Source: Halioglobus sp. (GTDB lineage Bacteria > Pseudomonadota > Gammaproteobacteria > Pseudomonadales > Halieaceae). From it: a DNA stretch of 57,266 nucleotides. The position numbers and the translations under genes were made by a program. Below the pieces are notes generated by a model. The model made no database searches, was not told the origin of the DNA, and saw only the letters and a program-made list of their open reading frames with translations. The first letter of the stretch is position 1. The number at the start of each line of letters is the position of its first letter. The stretch spans positions 1 to 57,266 of the forward strand of contig JAGRIK010000243.1 of the NCBI GenBank assembly GCA_020443325.1, written 5' to 3'. Below are positions 42,545-50,209 of the stretch, one piece after another.

Positions 42545-43612
42545 ATGGCCGTCAGCATCAACATCGACATCGAGGCGACAAACCGTTGCAACGCCATTTG
42601 TCACTTCTGCCCCCGCGATGCCACGCCGCACCAGGGCCATATGACGATGGAAACGTTCGACCAGGCCCTGTATCGCGCGGTCGAGTTCCGCGATATCAAC
42701 CGCCCAGACAGCGCCGTACCGCTCCAGGTACGACCCAATATTTGCGGGCTGGGCGAACCGCTGATCAACCCCAACACCCCTGAGTTTATTCGCAAGGTTC
42801 GCGACGCCGGCTTCAGCACATGCGGGATGTCCAGCAATGGCGCCCTGCTCGACAAAAAGCGCGGCGACGCGATTCTCAAAGCCGGTGTCACCAGCGTCAA
42901 TATCAACATCTCCGATCTCGGGGAAGAGTACGAGCGGATCTACAATCCCCCGTACGAGGAAACACGCGACAACATCGTGCGCTTCATCAATGACGCGGGC
43001 ACCGATTGCGAAGTACAGATCGTGCTCGTCAACCACAGGAAAGACCCCGGGCACACGGCGCGCATGGAGGAATTCTGGCGCGGCTACGGCGTCAATCGTT
43101 TTATGAAGTACGAGGTCATCAACCGCGGCGGTGCCCTGTTTGTCGATCACATGCAGTACGAGAAGTTTGCCGAACGCCGCGCTGCCGAACTGCTGATGGA
43201 GGAAAGCGGCCAGAAGTGGGTGTGCCCGGTACCCTACCTGTCCGTGTTCATCGGCTACGATGGGCTCTACTACCTGTGCTGTTCGGACTGGAAGAAAGAA
43301 GCGCCGATGGCCAGTGTGTTCGAGGCATCCGTACTGGCGATCAGTGAACAGAAGTTGCACCACGTCACCAGCCGGGAGCCCGTATGCCGATCGTGCAACC
43401 ACGATCCGCTGAATGCTGTCACCGACAAGATTCGCGCTGTCAACGCGGGCGATACATCGCCTGCCGAACTGGACAAAATGGTGGCGGTTTTCACCCGTGA
43501 AAGTGAGGCGTCGTTCGGCGCTGTTGCCTCTGCCGTAGAACTTGTTCCACAGGTACGCCTCGATCATCTCGAAACCAAAGGCAAGCGCCTTATTCCTGTC
43601 ATCGCCACCTGA
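42545..43612 (+). CDS. Radical SAM/SPASM protein (paralogue 2)
   Basis: 355 aa. The 4Fe-4S motif is CNAICHFC (Cys15, Cys19, Cys22), with CGLGEPLINPN following. The auxiliary-cluster region has VCPVPYLSVFIGYDGLYYLC and CSDWKK, then VCRSCNHDP. Compared with paralogue 1, the core is well conserved but the middle insert (DINRPDSAVPLQVR) and the C-terminal tail differ. The gene follows the NTF2-like gene by 108 bp, a gap that may include a promoter. Probable roles are the same as for paralogue 1, acting on a related or the next intermediate. Confidence 0.85.
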   Translation: MAVSINIDIEATNRCNAICHFCPRDATPHQGHMTMETFDQALYRAVEFRDINRPDSAVPLQVRPNICGLGEPLINPNTPEFIRKVRDAGFSTCGMSSNGALLDKKRGDAILKAGVTSVNINISDLGEEYERIYNPPYEETRDNIVRFINDAGTDCEVQIVLVNHRKDPGHTARMEEFWRGYGVNRFMKYEVINRGGALFVDHMQYEKFAERRAAELLMEESGQKWVCPVPYLSVFIGYDGLYYLCCSDWKKEAPMASVFEASVLAISEQKLHHVTSREPVCRSCNHDPLNAVTDKIRAVNAGDTSPAELDKMVAVFTRESEASFGAVASAVELVPQVRLDHLETKGKRLIPVIAT

Positions 43613-43648
43613 GGCGCTGTACGGCCCCGCAAGACATAAAGGCTTTCG

Positions 43649-44521
43649 ATGACACCGCCCCGTGAGAAAAAATTCCTCTTCATTCACATAATGAAGACTG
43701 GCGGCACCTCTTTTGCCGATATCATCGGCAACAATTTCCCGGCCGAAGAACGCTATCCCGACGCCTGTATCGACCGCGATGCTGATATTTTCCGGCGCAT
43801 CGAGGCCTACCTGTTCGCCCCTAACCTCGTCGCCGATGTCAACGCACTACAGGGCAGGCTCAGGATGGTGCGCGGGCATGTCCCGTATGCTGTTCGCACG
43901 CTACTGCACGACTCCTATGTGGCAATGACGCTGCTGCGAGAGCCGGTTGAGCGAACACTGTCCTACCTCAAACACTGCCGGCGGTATCACAGCGAGCACC
44001 AGAAACTGGCACTCGAGGAGATTTACGAAGACCAGTGGTTCAACGCCAGTTTTATTCACAACTACCAGACCAAGCTGTTTTCCATGTCCGCCGAAGAGAC
44101 GCTGGCCGAAGATCGCTTACTGGCCGGCGCCCCGGAACTTCCACCGCGACGCGCGATGGGAGACGGCATCCCTCTACCTCCAGACGTTGAGGCATTTCGG
44201 CAACGATCGCCCGGTCGCATTTCCCTGGAATGCTTCGCCGCGAGCACGGGTGTTATTGATGTCGATGATTCACGGCTGTCGACTGCGAAGCAGAACCTGT
44301 CGGCTGTTGAGATCGTGGGTGTCACGGAACACTATGATCGCTTCCTCAAGCGGCTCATTGAGCAGTATGGCTGGCAGATTAAAGCCATACCTCATCGGCA
44401 TGCCGGGGAGGAAGAAACCGTTTCAGCGGAATTTCGGCGCCGGATTGCCAGCGACAACGCGTACGACATGGCGCTCTATGAGCATGCGAAATCGCTCTCT
44501 GCCATGGCCCCTGTTCAGTAA
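43649..44521 (+). CDS. Sulfotransferase family 2-type protein
   Basis: 290 aa. KFLFIHIMKTGGTSFADIIG is the 5'-phosphosulfate-binding strand-loop-helix, with His and Lys in place. VAMTLLREPVERTLSYLKH is the 3'-phosphate motif with Arg and Ser. It lacks a signal peptide and membrane helix, unlike Golgi-type relatives. It is 36 bp after the radical SAM gene and 30 bp before the aldolase/SDR gene. It would add sulfate to a product of the cluster; the sulfatase at 38794 may act on the same or a scavenged sulfate ester. Confidence 0.8.
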   Translation: MTPPREKKFLFIHIMKTGGTSFADIIGNNFPAEERYPDACIDRDADIFRRIEAYLFAPNLVADVNALQGRLRMVRGHVPYAVRTLLHDSYVAMTLLREPVERTLSYLKHCRRYHSEHQKLALEEIYEDQWFNASFIHNYQTKLFSMSAEETLAEDRLLAGAPELPPRRAMGDGIPLPPDVEAFRQRSPGRISLECFAASTGVIDVDDSRLSTAKQNLSAVEIVGVTEHYDRFLKRLIEQYGWQIKAIPHRHAGEEETVSAEFRRRIASDNAYDMALYEHAKSLSAMAPVQ

Positions 44522-44551
44522 AAATTGCTATTTAACGTGGAGTAAAAAGAC

Positions 44552-46525
44552 ATGAAAAGCCTGTGGGACGATGAGGCAGCCGCTGCCTTCGCCAACGATG
44601 ACCTCGCGATGCGCGTCTACACATCCCGACTGCTGGGATCAAGCGACGATCTGGTGATGCACGGCGGCGGCAACACCTCCGTCAAGGCCACCACGCGTGA
44701 TTTCTTCGGCAACGAGCTGGAGGTACTCTATGTGAAGGGCAGCGGCTGGGATTTGAAAACCATCGAGAAGCCCGGCTTTCCCGCCATCAAACTGAAAGAA
44801 ACCTGCATGCTGGCCGAACTGGAAACGCTGTCGGATCCGGACATGACCCGGCAACTCCGCGCGCTGATGCTGGACCCATCGGCCCCTTCTCCCTCGGTTG
44901 AAGCTATCCTTCACGCGATACTGCCGGCAAAGTTTATCGACCACACGCACACCGATGCGATCGTTACCCTGAGCAATAACCCAAGGGGTGAAGCGATTCT
45001 TGCCGAGGTCTTCCCCGATTGTTTAGTACTTCCCTACATCATGCCCGGCTTTATTTTATCCAGGCAGGTGAATGAGGCGATCAAACGCAATGACCCGGGC
45101 CAGTACAGGGGCATCATCCTGATGCACCACGGCGTTTTCACCTACAGTGAAGATGCTAAAACGGCGTACGAAAACATGATCGAGCTGGTCACCCGCGCGG
45201 AAGATTACATCGCCGCGCACGGTACAAGCGAACATCCAACAGCCGATCACCCGGTCGACCTGCTGGACCTCGCGCGTATTCGCAGGGCCGTGTCCAACAC
45301 ACGCGGTAGCGCCCAACTCGCGATGCTGGATAAATCACCCGACGCACAGGGGTTTGCCAGCCTTCCCAATGTCGCCGATATCGCCACCCGCGGGCCTATA
45401 ACGCCGGATCATGTGATTCGCACCAAGCGCATTCCCGCCATTATCGACACCAAACCCGCTGCGGGCGTCCCGGAAATAGAACAGTTTGCCGCGGACTACC
45501 GCGCCTATTTCGAGGCGAACAGCCACGCGGAGCTGCAGATCCTGGATCAGGCGCCCAGGGTTGGCATCTGGCGCTCGGCGGGCTCGATCGCATTTGGCAG
45601 CAGCGTCAAGGAGTGCAATATCATTACCGACATTGCCAGGCATACGCGCTGGGCAATCCAGACCGGCGAATCCATCGGCGGCTGGGAAGCGCTGCCGGCA
45701 AAGGACATTTTTGAACTGGAATACTGGGTGCTGGAGCAGGCCAAACTGGGCAAGAGCGGCACCCCCAAACCACACCAGGGAAAAATCGCCATGGTAACAG
45801 GTGCCAACAGCGGCATCGGCAAATCCACCTGCGAGGCGCTGGCGGCTGACGGTGCCGTGGTGGTCGGGCTGGACGTCAACCCGGATGTGGTTGCGCAGTT
45901 GGACGGCAGCGGCATGACGGGCATGGTGTGTGACCTCACTGACAGCGCGTCGGTAACGACTGCAGTTGAACAAGTCGTTGCCCGCTTTGGCGGCCTCGAT
46001 ATCGTGGTCTGCAATGCCGGGATTTTCAAGTCCGGCGAGACAATAGAGGACCATACCGAGCAAACCTGGGACCAAACCCTGGCCATCAACCTGACAGCGA
46101 CCCAGCGCTTCCTGACCGCAACGATTCCGTATCTCAAACTCGGCATAAACCCCTCTATCCTGGTAGTCGGCTCACGAAACTTTGCCGCACCCGGACCCGG
46201 CGCTGCGGCCTATTCCGTCAGCAAGGCCGGCATCACCCAACTCGCCAGGGTCGCCGCACTGGAACTGGCCGCCGACGGCGTTCGGGTCAACGTTGTTCAC
46301 CCCGACGCCGTATTCGATACTGCGATATGGACACAGGAGGCCCTCGCCAAGTCCGCCGCCCGCTACAACATGACGATAGAGGAATACAAATCGAAGAATT
46401 TGCTGGGCCGGGAAATTCGCTCTACCGACGTTGCCCGACTCCTCTCCACGATTGCCAGCGATACATTCCTGGCGACCACGGGTGCGCAGATACCCATAGA
46501 TGGGGGCAATGATCGGGTAATTTAA
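44552..46525 (+). CDS. Class II aldolase / short-chain dehydrogenase fusion
   Basis: 657 aa with GGAG before the ATG. The N-terminal about 400 residues are a class II aldolase/adducin fold. VMHGGGNTSVKATTRDFFG and VKGSGWDL are the phosphate/substrate loops, and HTHTDAIVTLS with ILMHHGVFTY gives the zinc His residues. The C-terminal 250 residues form an SDR: MVTGANSGIGKSTCEAL (NAD loop), NAG, and the catalytic YSVSKAG, with Ser in the preceding VVGSRNF strand. This bifunctional layout matches RhaD-type rhamnulose-1-phosphate aldolase/lactaldehyde dehydrogenase-like proteins, which cleave deoxy-ketose phosphates and reduce or oxidise the product aldehyde. It may degrade or build deoxysugars of the cluster. 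Confidence 0.85.
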   Translation: MKSLWDDEAAAAFANDDLAMRVYTSRLLGSSDDLVMHGGGNTSVKATTRDFFGNELEVLYVKGSGWDLKTIEKPGFPAIKLKETCMLAELETLSDPDMTRQLRALMLDPSAPSPSVEAILHAILPAKFIDHTHTDAIVTLSNNPRGEAILAEVFPDCLVLPYIMPGFILSRQVNEAIKRNDPGQYRGIILMHHGVFTYSEDAKTAYENMIELVTRAEDYIAAHGTSEHPTADHPVDLLDLARIRRAVSNTRGSAQLAMLDKSPDAQGFASLPNVADIATRGPITPDHVIRTKRIPAIIDTKPAAGVPEIEQFAADYRAYFEANSHAELQILDQAPRVGIWRSAGSIAFGSSVKECNIITDIARHTRWAIQTGESIGGWEALPAKDIFELEYWVLEQAKLGKSGTPKPHQGKIAMVTGANSGIGKSTCEALAADGAVVVGLDVNPDVVAQLDGSGMTGMVCDLTDSASVTTAVEQVVARFGGLDIVVCNAGIFKSGETIEDHTEQTWDQTLAINLTATQRFLTATIPYLKLGINPSILVVGSRNFAAPGPGAAAYSVSKAGITQLARVAALELAADGVRVNVVHPDAVFDTAIWTQEALAKSAARYNMTIEEYKSKNLLGREIRSTDVARLLSTIASDTFLATTGAQIPIDGGNDRVI

Positions 46526-46894
46526 TATTTGAGAACCCACCATAGGTGGCAAGCACCTGGCTTGTTCACTCCGGCTCAGCGCAAGCACTAAACGCTTTCA
46601 GAGAGAGTGTGCTACGGTCTTTTGCGAGATTCCCTACTCTTGCGCAACCTAGGTCTGGAGCATAAGTTCTGCGCCTTGGGCAGCTGTGCAATACACCTAC
46701 CTCGCGTTTCGAGGAGTGGCTTGTTCTGCGGTATTAAAGTTGTATTCCATTGATCTACTGACAGGGTCAGATTGATGACCCGATCTCGTTTTATCACCCA
46801 CCTTTAATCCAGTTAAGCCGTTGTTTCTATTGATTTATCAGCCATAATACTGTATGTTTATACAGTTTTTCGCGAGGACGCCGAGGATCCCACC
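46526..46894. other. Intergenic region before the HNH gene
   Basis: The 369 bp contain no convincing gene. Visible are GGGTCA-GATTGA-TGACCC (46764-46781), a hairpin that resembles the REP-like CCGGGACAG elements further right, and the LexA box near the right end. The first 230 bp show nothing recognisable and no tRNA. Confidence 0.45.
46848..46867 (+). promoter_or_regulatory. LexA (SOS) box
   Basis: TACTGTATGTTTATACAGTT matches the enterobacterial LexA consensus TACTGTATATATATACAGTA at 17 of 20 positions, and keeps the diagnostic CTG-N10-CAG core (46850-46865). It is 27 bp before the HNH gene ATG, a position typical for repression of the promoter. It implies that the HNH gene is induced by DNA damage. 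Confidence 0.8.
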
Positions 46895-48214
46895 ATGACC
46901 CAATTCCCCGCTGCAATTGCCCCATCTCCGACCCGCGACCTGGCCGCACTCGAAGACGAAATCACCGAACTCGCCGCGCATATCAATGCCGCGACCTACC
47001 GCCTGCTCACCCTGATCCGCGAGTTTGATGAACGCCATGGCTGGGGTGGTGGGGGCCTCAAATCCTGCGCCCACTGGCTCAACTGGAAATGCGGCATCAA
47101 CCTCGGTGCGGCCCGCGAGAAAGTGCGCGTTGCCCATGCATTACAGAGCCTGCCGCAGATCAGTTCAGCCCTGTGCCACGGCCGCATCAGCTATTCCAAG
47201 GTACGCGCCATGACGCGCGTCGCCACCGAACAGAACGAGGGCTACCTGCTGATGATCGCCGACCACGGCACCGCAGCCCATGTCGAGCGACTGGTGCGCA
47301 ACTATCGCAGGGTGAAGCGTAGCGAGGCACTGGCAAGAGACAACCAGTTCCACGCGCTGCGGGAACTCAACTGGTACATCGACGACGATGGCAGCTATGT
47401 CATCAAGGGCAGGCTGAGTCCCGAGCAGGGTGCGCGCATTGCGCAAGCGCTCGACGGGGCAATGGCTACAATCCATGAAGAGCAGCGCGAAGCGGCAGAA
47501 AACGTTTCAGCGGAAACGCCTGTTGCCGCAAAACGCGCAGACGCGCTGGAACGCATCGCCGATACCTTCCTCACCCAAAGCAGCAGTGGCGATGAGGTCT
47601 CTGTTAAAGGCGGCGATCGCTGTACTGTCCACATTCACACCGACATCAGCACGTTACAGGCAGACGGTGACGGTGCGGAATCTGAACTGGCATCCGGTGG
47701 ACACGTTTCCGCTGAAACGTCGCGCCGGCTAGCCTGTGACTGCGGTGTCGTACACTGGCGCGAGGATGCAAAAGGCACCGCACTGGATATCGGCCGCCGC
47801 ACCCGCAGTATTCCCCCGGCCATCCGCCGTGCGCTGGAACGCCGCGACGGCGGCTGTCGCTTTCCCGGTTGCACCGCGCGGCATCATGTAGACGCCCACC
47901 ATATCCAGCACTGGGCCGACGGCGGTGCAACCCGCCTCGACAACCTGCTGCTACTGTGCAGACACCATCACCGACTGGTGCATGAAGGCGGCTACAACCT
48001 GAAGCTTGAAGCCGAGGAGCCCATATTCACCGCGCCGAATGGCAAGCGGATACCGGCTGGGCCGGATAAACGTTTCAGCGGAAACGTGTTTGCGCTATAC
48101 ACGGCGCACCAACGCGAACAGATTACCATCGATGCGGGGACGCTGGTGCCGTTGTGGTATGGGGAGAGGATGGATGATGGGATGGCGGTGGAGGGGTTGG
48201 TTCGGCGGGAGTGA
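46895..48214 (+). CDS. DUF222-HNH endonuclease (13E12-type)
   Basis: 439 aa. The N-terminal half is the helical DUF222 domain (HGWGGGGLKSCAHWLNWKCG, then LGAAREKVRVAHAL and RISYSKVRAMTRVA). The C-terminal part is an HNH nuclease: CRFPGCTARHHVDAHHIQHW has two Cys ligands and catalytic His residues, followed by GGATRLDNLLLLCRHHHRLV. These genes are found in multiple copies in mobile regions of actinobacteria and some proteobacteria. The gene sits 27 bp after a LexA box. Its own reading frame contains three copies of a 16-bp palindrome, two of which encode VSAET. It is the left border of the accessory island. Confidence 0.9.
   Translation: MTQFPAAIAPSPTRDLAALEDEITELAAHINAATYRLLTLIREFDERHGWGGGGLKSCAHWLNWKCGINLGAAREKVRVAHALQSLPQISSALCHGRISYSKVRAMTRVATEQNEGYLLMIADHGTAAHVERLVRNYRRVKRSEALARDNQFHALRELNWYIDDDGSYVIKGRLSPEQGARIAQALDGAMATIHEEQREAAENVSAETPVAAKRADALERIADTFLTQSSSGDEVSVKGGDRCTVHIHTDISTLQADGDGAESELASGGHVSAETSRRLACDCGVVHWREDAKGTALDIGRRTRSIPPAIRRALERRDGGCRFPGCTARHHVDAHHIQHWADGGATRLDNLLLLCRHHHRLVHEGGYNLKLEAEEPIFTAPNGKRIPAGPDKRFSGNVFALYTAHQREQITIDAGTLVPLWYGERMDDGMAVEGLVRRE
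47503..47518 (+). repeat. 16-bp palindrome, copy 1 (inside HNH gene)
   Basis: CGTTTCAGCGGAAACG: 6-bp arms CGTTTC/GAAACG with the 4-base centre AGCG. In the gene frame it encodes VSAET. Confidence 0.75.
47704..47719 (-). repeat. 16-bp palindrome, copy 2 (inside HNH gene, inverted)
   Basis: CGTTTCCGCTGAAACG is the exact reverse complement of copy 1. Although inverted, it also encodes VSAET, because synonymous codons replace one another (TCC/GCT for TCA/GCG). Confidence 0.75.
48071..48086 (+). repeat. 16-bp palindrome, copy 3 (inside HNH gene, other frame)
   Basis: CGTTTCAGCGGAAACG, identical to copy 1, but read in a different frame (RFSGNV). Conservation across frames points to selection on, or spread of, the DNA itself. 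Confidence 0.75.
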
Positions 48215-48281
48215 GTTTCGACCGAGCCTGAAAAAAGCCGCAAGTTCAGGATGTACTAGAGCAAGCTGGTATTTCTATCGC

Positions 48282-48327
48282 ACCATCACATGAATAGGCG
48301 GATTTATGATTTGCTGTTAGGGTGGAT
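48282..48327 (+). repeat. Degenerate Rhs core-end signature, copy 1
   Basis: Reads as HMNRRIYDLLLGWMW, a decayed form of the [15 protein letters not shown] motif that ends the conserved core of Rhs proteins. It lies 68 bp after the HNH gene and has no continuing Rhs frame, so it is a relic. Confidence 0.65.
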
Positions 48328-48428
48328 GTGGTCCTCCCTGCACTGCATCCGGTGGACGCTTATCAATAGCAGCAGGTACAATCACCAAGTATACACGCTG
48401 TCTCAGCACGGGACATTTGGAGCCTCAT

Positions 48429-48614
48429 ATGCAGACGCACAACGCCAAGCAGGAAGCACTGGAGGCAATACAACGCTTGCCCGACACTGCGGACATGGAG
48501 GAGATCATGTACCGGCTTTATGTGCTGGAGAATATCCGGCGAGGGCAGCGCGATGCTGCCGAGGGTAAAACCCAACCGGCCGAGGAGGTATTGAAGGAAA
48601 TTCAGTCGTGGTGA
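48429..48614 (+). CDS. Putative type II antitoxin (ParD/RelB-type)
   Basis: 61 aa from the ATG at 48429, with GGAG 7 bases upstream; a TTG at 48417 is less likely. The sequence has NAKQEALEAIQRLPDTADM, then EEIMYRLYVLENIRRGQRDA and PAEEVLKEIQSW. This is the short helical type often found before a ParE/RelE toxin. Its GTGA overlap with the next frame fits the usual antitoxin-toxin coupling. The toxin partner is broken (next entry), so the pair is probably inactive. The gene lies inside the repeat-bounded island. Confidence 0.65.
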   Translation: MQTHNAKQEALEAIQRLPDTADMEEIMYRLYVLENIRRGQRDAAEGKTQPAEEVLKEIQSW

Positions 48615-48778
48615 AGTGGACGGCTCACGCCACAACCCAGCTCCGTCATATTCACAATCACATCGCTCAAGACTCCCCGCTTTACGCCAAGCGAGTCAGT
48701 GAAGGACTTATCGAAGTTCTTGCCGTGATCCACAAGCGGCAGAATTTACAGCAGGAGGATGTACCAAGAGACTCATGA
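48611..48778 (+). pseudogene. Truncated ParE/RelE-like toxin
   Basis: A GTG start overlaps the antitoxin stop. The 55-aa product has VKWTAHATTQLRHIHNHIAQ, then SPLYAKRVSEGLIEVLAVIH, the first two helices of a ParE-type toxin. It then ends after KRQNLQQEDVPRDS, whereas full-length toxins are about 90-100 aa with conserved basic strands. The strands that carry the toxic residues are missing. It ends where the REP-like repeat begins, which suggests disruption by that element. Confidence 0.6.
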
Positions 48779-49587
48779 GGAACCGGGACAGATTGATTTT
48801 GGCTCGCTACTACGACAACCAACGGGGCTTTCAACTAAACAAAAGTGCCCTAGTTACTTGTAATGTCTATTCCCAGCGCGATTGTCCTTTCAAGGCCTCA
48901 AAATATAGATCTGTCCCGGTTATTCACTTGTTTTTAGTCTTTGCCGGAATAGTGGGAAGTTACGCATCCTCAAGCTATGAAGGCGATTCTGTTATGGATT
49001 CTGAAACAAAGAGCGTGCTTCTGGAAATAGAAGAGAATATTACTACTCGGTCCATTGTTGATGGTGAAATATTTGGCATTCGGATTGGTATGTCAAAACG
49101 TTCAACGATAGGCAAGCTTAAGGAAACTGGAATTGATTATTTGAAACTCAACGTGAAAGAAAGAATCAGAGTCAGCGACTCTAATGATCTAGCTCGATTG
49201 GAAACGGCAGGCGCTGTAATTCTATTTCCTGGAGATGCTAGATTTGTTTTTTATGGTGACGAAATTCGTGATAGAGAAGTGCTCTCCTCCATAAAGATTG
49301 CGTGGAGGTCACGTCTTGAACAAGCTGTGACTAGGGAAGAGGTATTTGCTGTATTTTCTGAGATGCTGGCAACCGATAAGCGTATTGTTGTTGGAAACTA
49401 TGTCCCGGAAGGAAGCTGGATTAGTTTGGATAGTCTTACATCGGAAAATTGGATTCTTTTGGAGAAGTACGACTCATGGGGTGTTAGCTATAGTAAAGTC
49501 GATGGTCTGTGGGCCTTAGAGTTGCGATATGAAGAAGATCAATTAAATGAAATCATAGTCCGTCATTCGCCTGTAGCTATTCCGTAA
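48775..49587 (+). CDS. Hypothetical protein with doubtful N-terminus
   Basis: The frame runs for 270 codons, but the first 49 are built from the REP-like inverted repeat (48781-48921). A start after it is more likely: a TTG at 48928 would place a short signal-peptide-like LFLVFAGIVGSYASS first, or an ATG at 48994 (AAGG upstream) would start at MDSETKSVLLEI. The body is a mixed alpha/beta domain with GEIFGIRIGMSKRSTIGKLK and SIKIAWRSRLEQAVTREEVF. No family recognised. The AT-rich codon use and location between Rhs relics suggest an orphan immunity or effector gene carried by an island. Confidence 0.55.
   Translation: MRNRDRLILARYYDNQRGFQLNKSALVTCNVYSQRDCPFKASKYRSVPVIHLFLVFAGIVGSYASSSYEGDSVMDSETKSVLLEIEENITTRSIVDGEIFGIRIGMSKRSTIGKLKETGIDYLKLNVKERIRVSDSNDLARLETAGAVILFPGDARFVFYGDEIRDREVLSSIKIAWRSRLEQAVTREEVFAVFSEMLATDKRIVVGNYVPEGSWISLDSLTSENWILLEKYDSWGVSYSKVDGLWALELRYEEDQLNEIIVRHSPVAIP
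48781..48921. repeat. REP-like 13-bp inverted repeat (arms 48781-48793, 48909-48921)
   Basis: AACCGGGACAGAT at the left is exactly reverse-complemented as ATCTGTCCCGGTT at the right. A diverged third copy, AACCGGAACAGGTCTATTTT, is at 49595-49614 just after the next gene. Such CCGGGACAG units resemble the REP-like elements of gammaproteobacteria. The structure is embedded in an open frame, so it probably inserted there. Confidence 0.6.
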
Positions 49588-50209
49588 AAAGCATAACCGG
49601 AACAGGTCTATTTTACTTGGACTCTGGCAGGGCGGTCATCGGCCAGAGCTTGTAATGTAGGAATTTACTGTTGGTAATTAGATTGGCAGTATACTGAGCT
49701 GATGCCCTGGCATGACTCTGGCCAAGAAGATATTACCGGCGAGGATTTAATCCTTGATGAAATCGCTCGCCAGGTTTACAGCCTCTGGTACCGTTACCCC
49801 TGGAGGGGAATTTAGAGGGAATTCAGTGACAGACGACGAATAAAATGGTTGGGTTACGACAAACTGAGAGTGAATCAGTGATTACTGGGACGTTTCACTT
49901 AATTTAAAAGCTGAAGAATAAGCCAGGAGTCCGCCTGCAACATCCGCCCCAAATGCGGATCATAAATCCGCCCATTCATGTGGATGGTACGATTTACGAT
50001 TTGGAGCCGGACAAACGTGTCCCAGAAGCAGCTCTTTGAGTTATGCTGCAACTCAGGAGAACAATCTCAGAAGGCTATAATTACAATGGTTTCCTTCTCA
50101 TCACTACTCATTATCGGGTACTCCTCGCCCGCTCGCCGGTGGCAGAAACCAGAAAGTCGCGCCGGAATAGCCTTGCCCTCCATTTTTCCAACTCAAACCG
50201 GGTAACCCT
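49588..50209. other. Gene-poor spacer with Rhs and REP relics
   Basis: The 622 bp hold the third REP-like copy (49595-49614) and the inverted Rhs signature (49931-49987). A doubtful 37-codon frame at 49702-49815 (ILDEIARQVYSLWYRYPWRG) has no recognised family. No intact gene, tRNA or promoter was recognised. The spacer separates two repeat-bounded units. Confidence 0.5.
49931..49987 (-). repeat. Rhs core-end signature, copy 2 (inverted)
   Basis: Reverse complement of the DNA encoding [18 protein letters not shown]. Over 57 bp it matches the copy at 50328-50384 with only two mismatches, and so forms a large inverted repeat with it. No Rhs frame continues on this strand, so the rest of the gene has been lost. 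Confidence 0.8.

Noticed and set aside
47503-48086. CRISPR array from the repeated 16-mer
   Set aside because: Only three copies at unequal distances of about 200 and 370 bp, inside an open reading frame, in both orientations.
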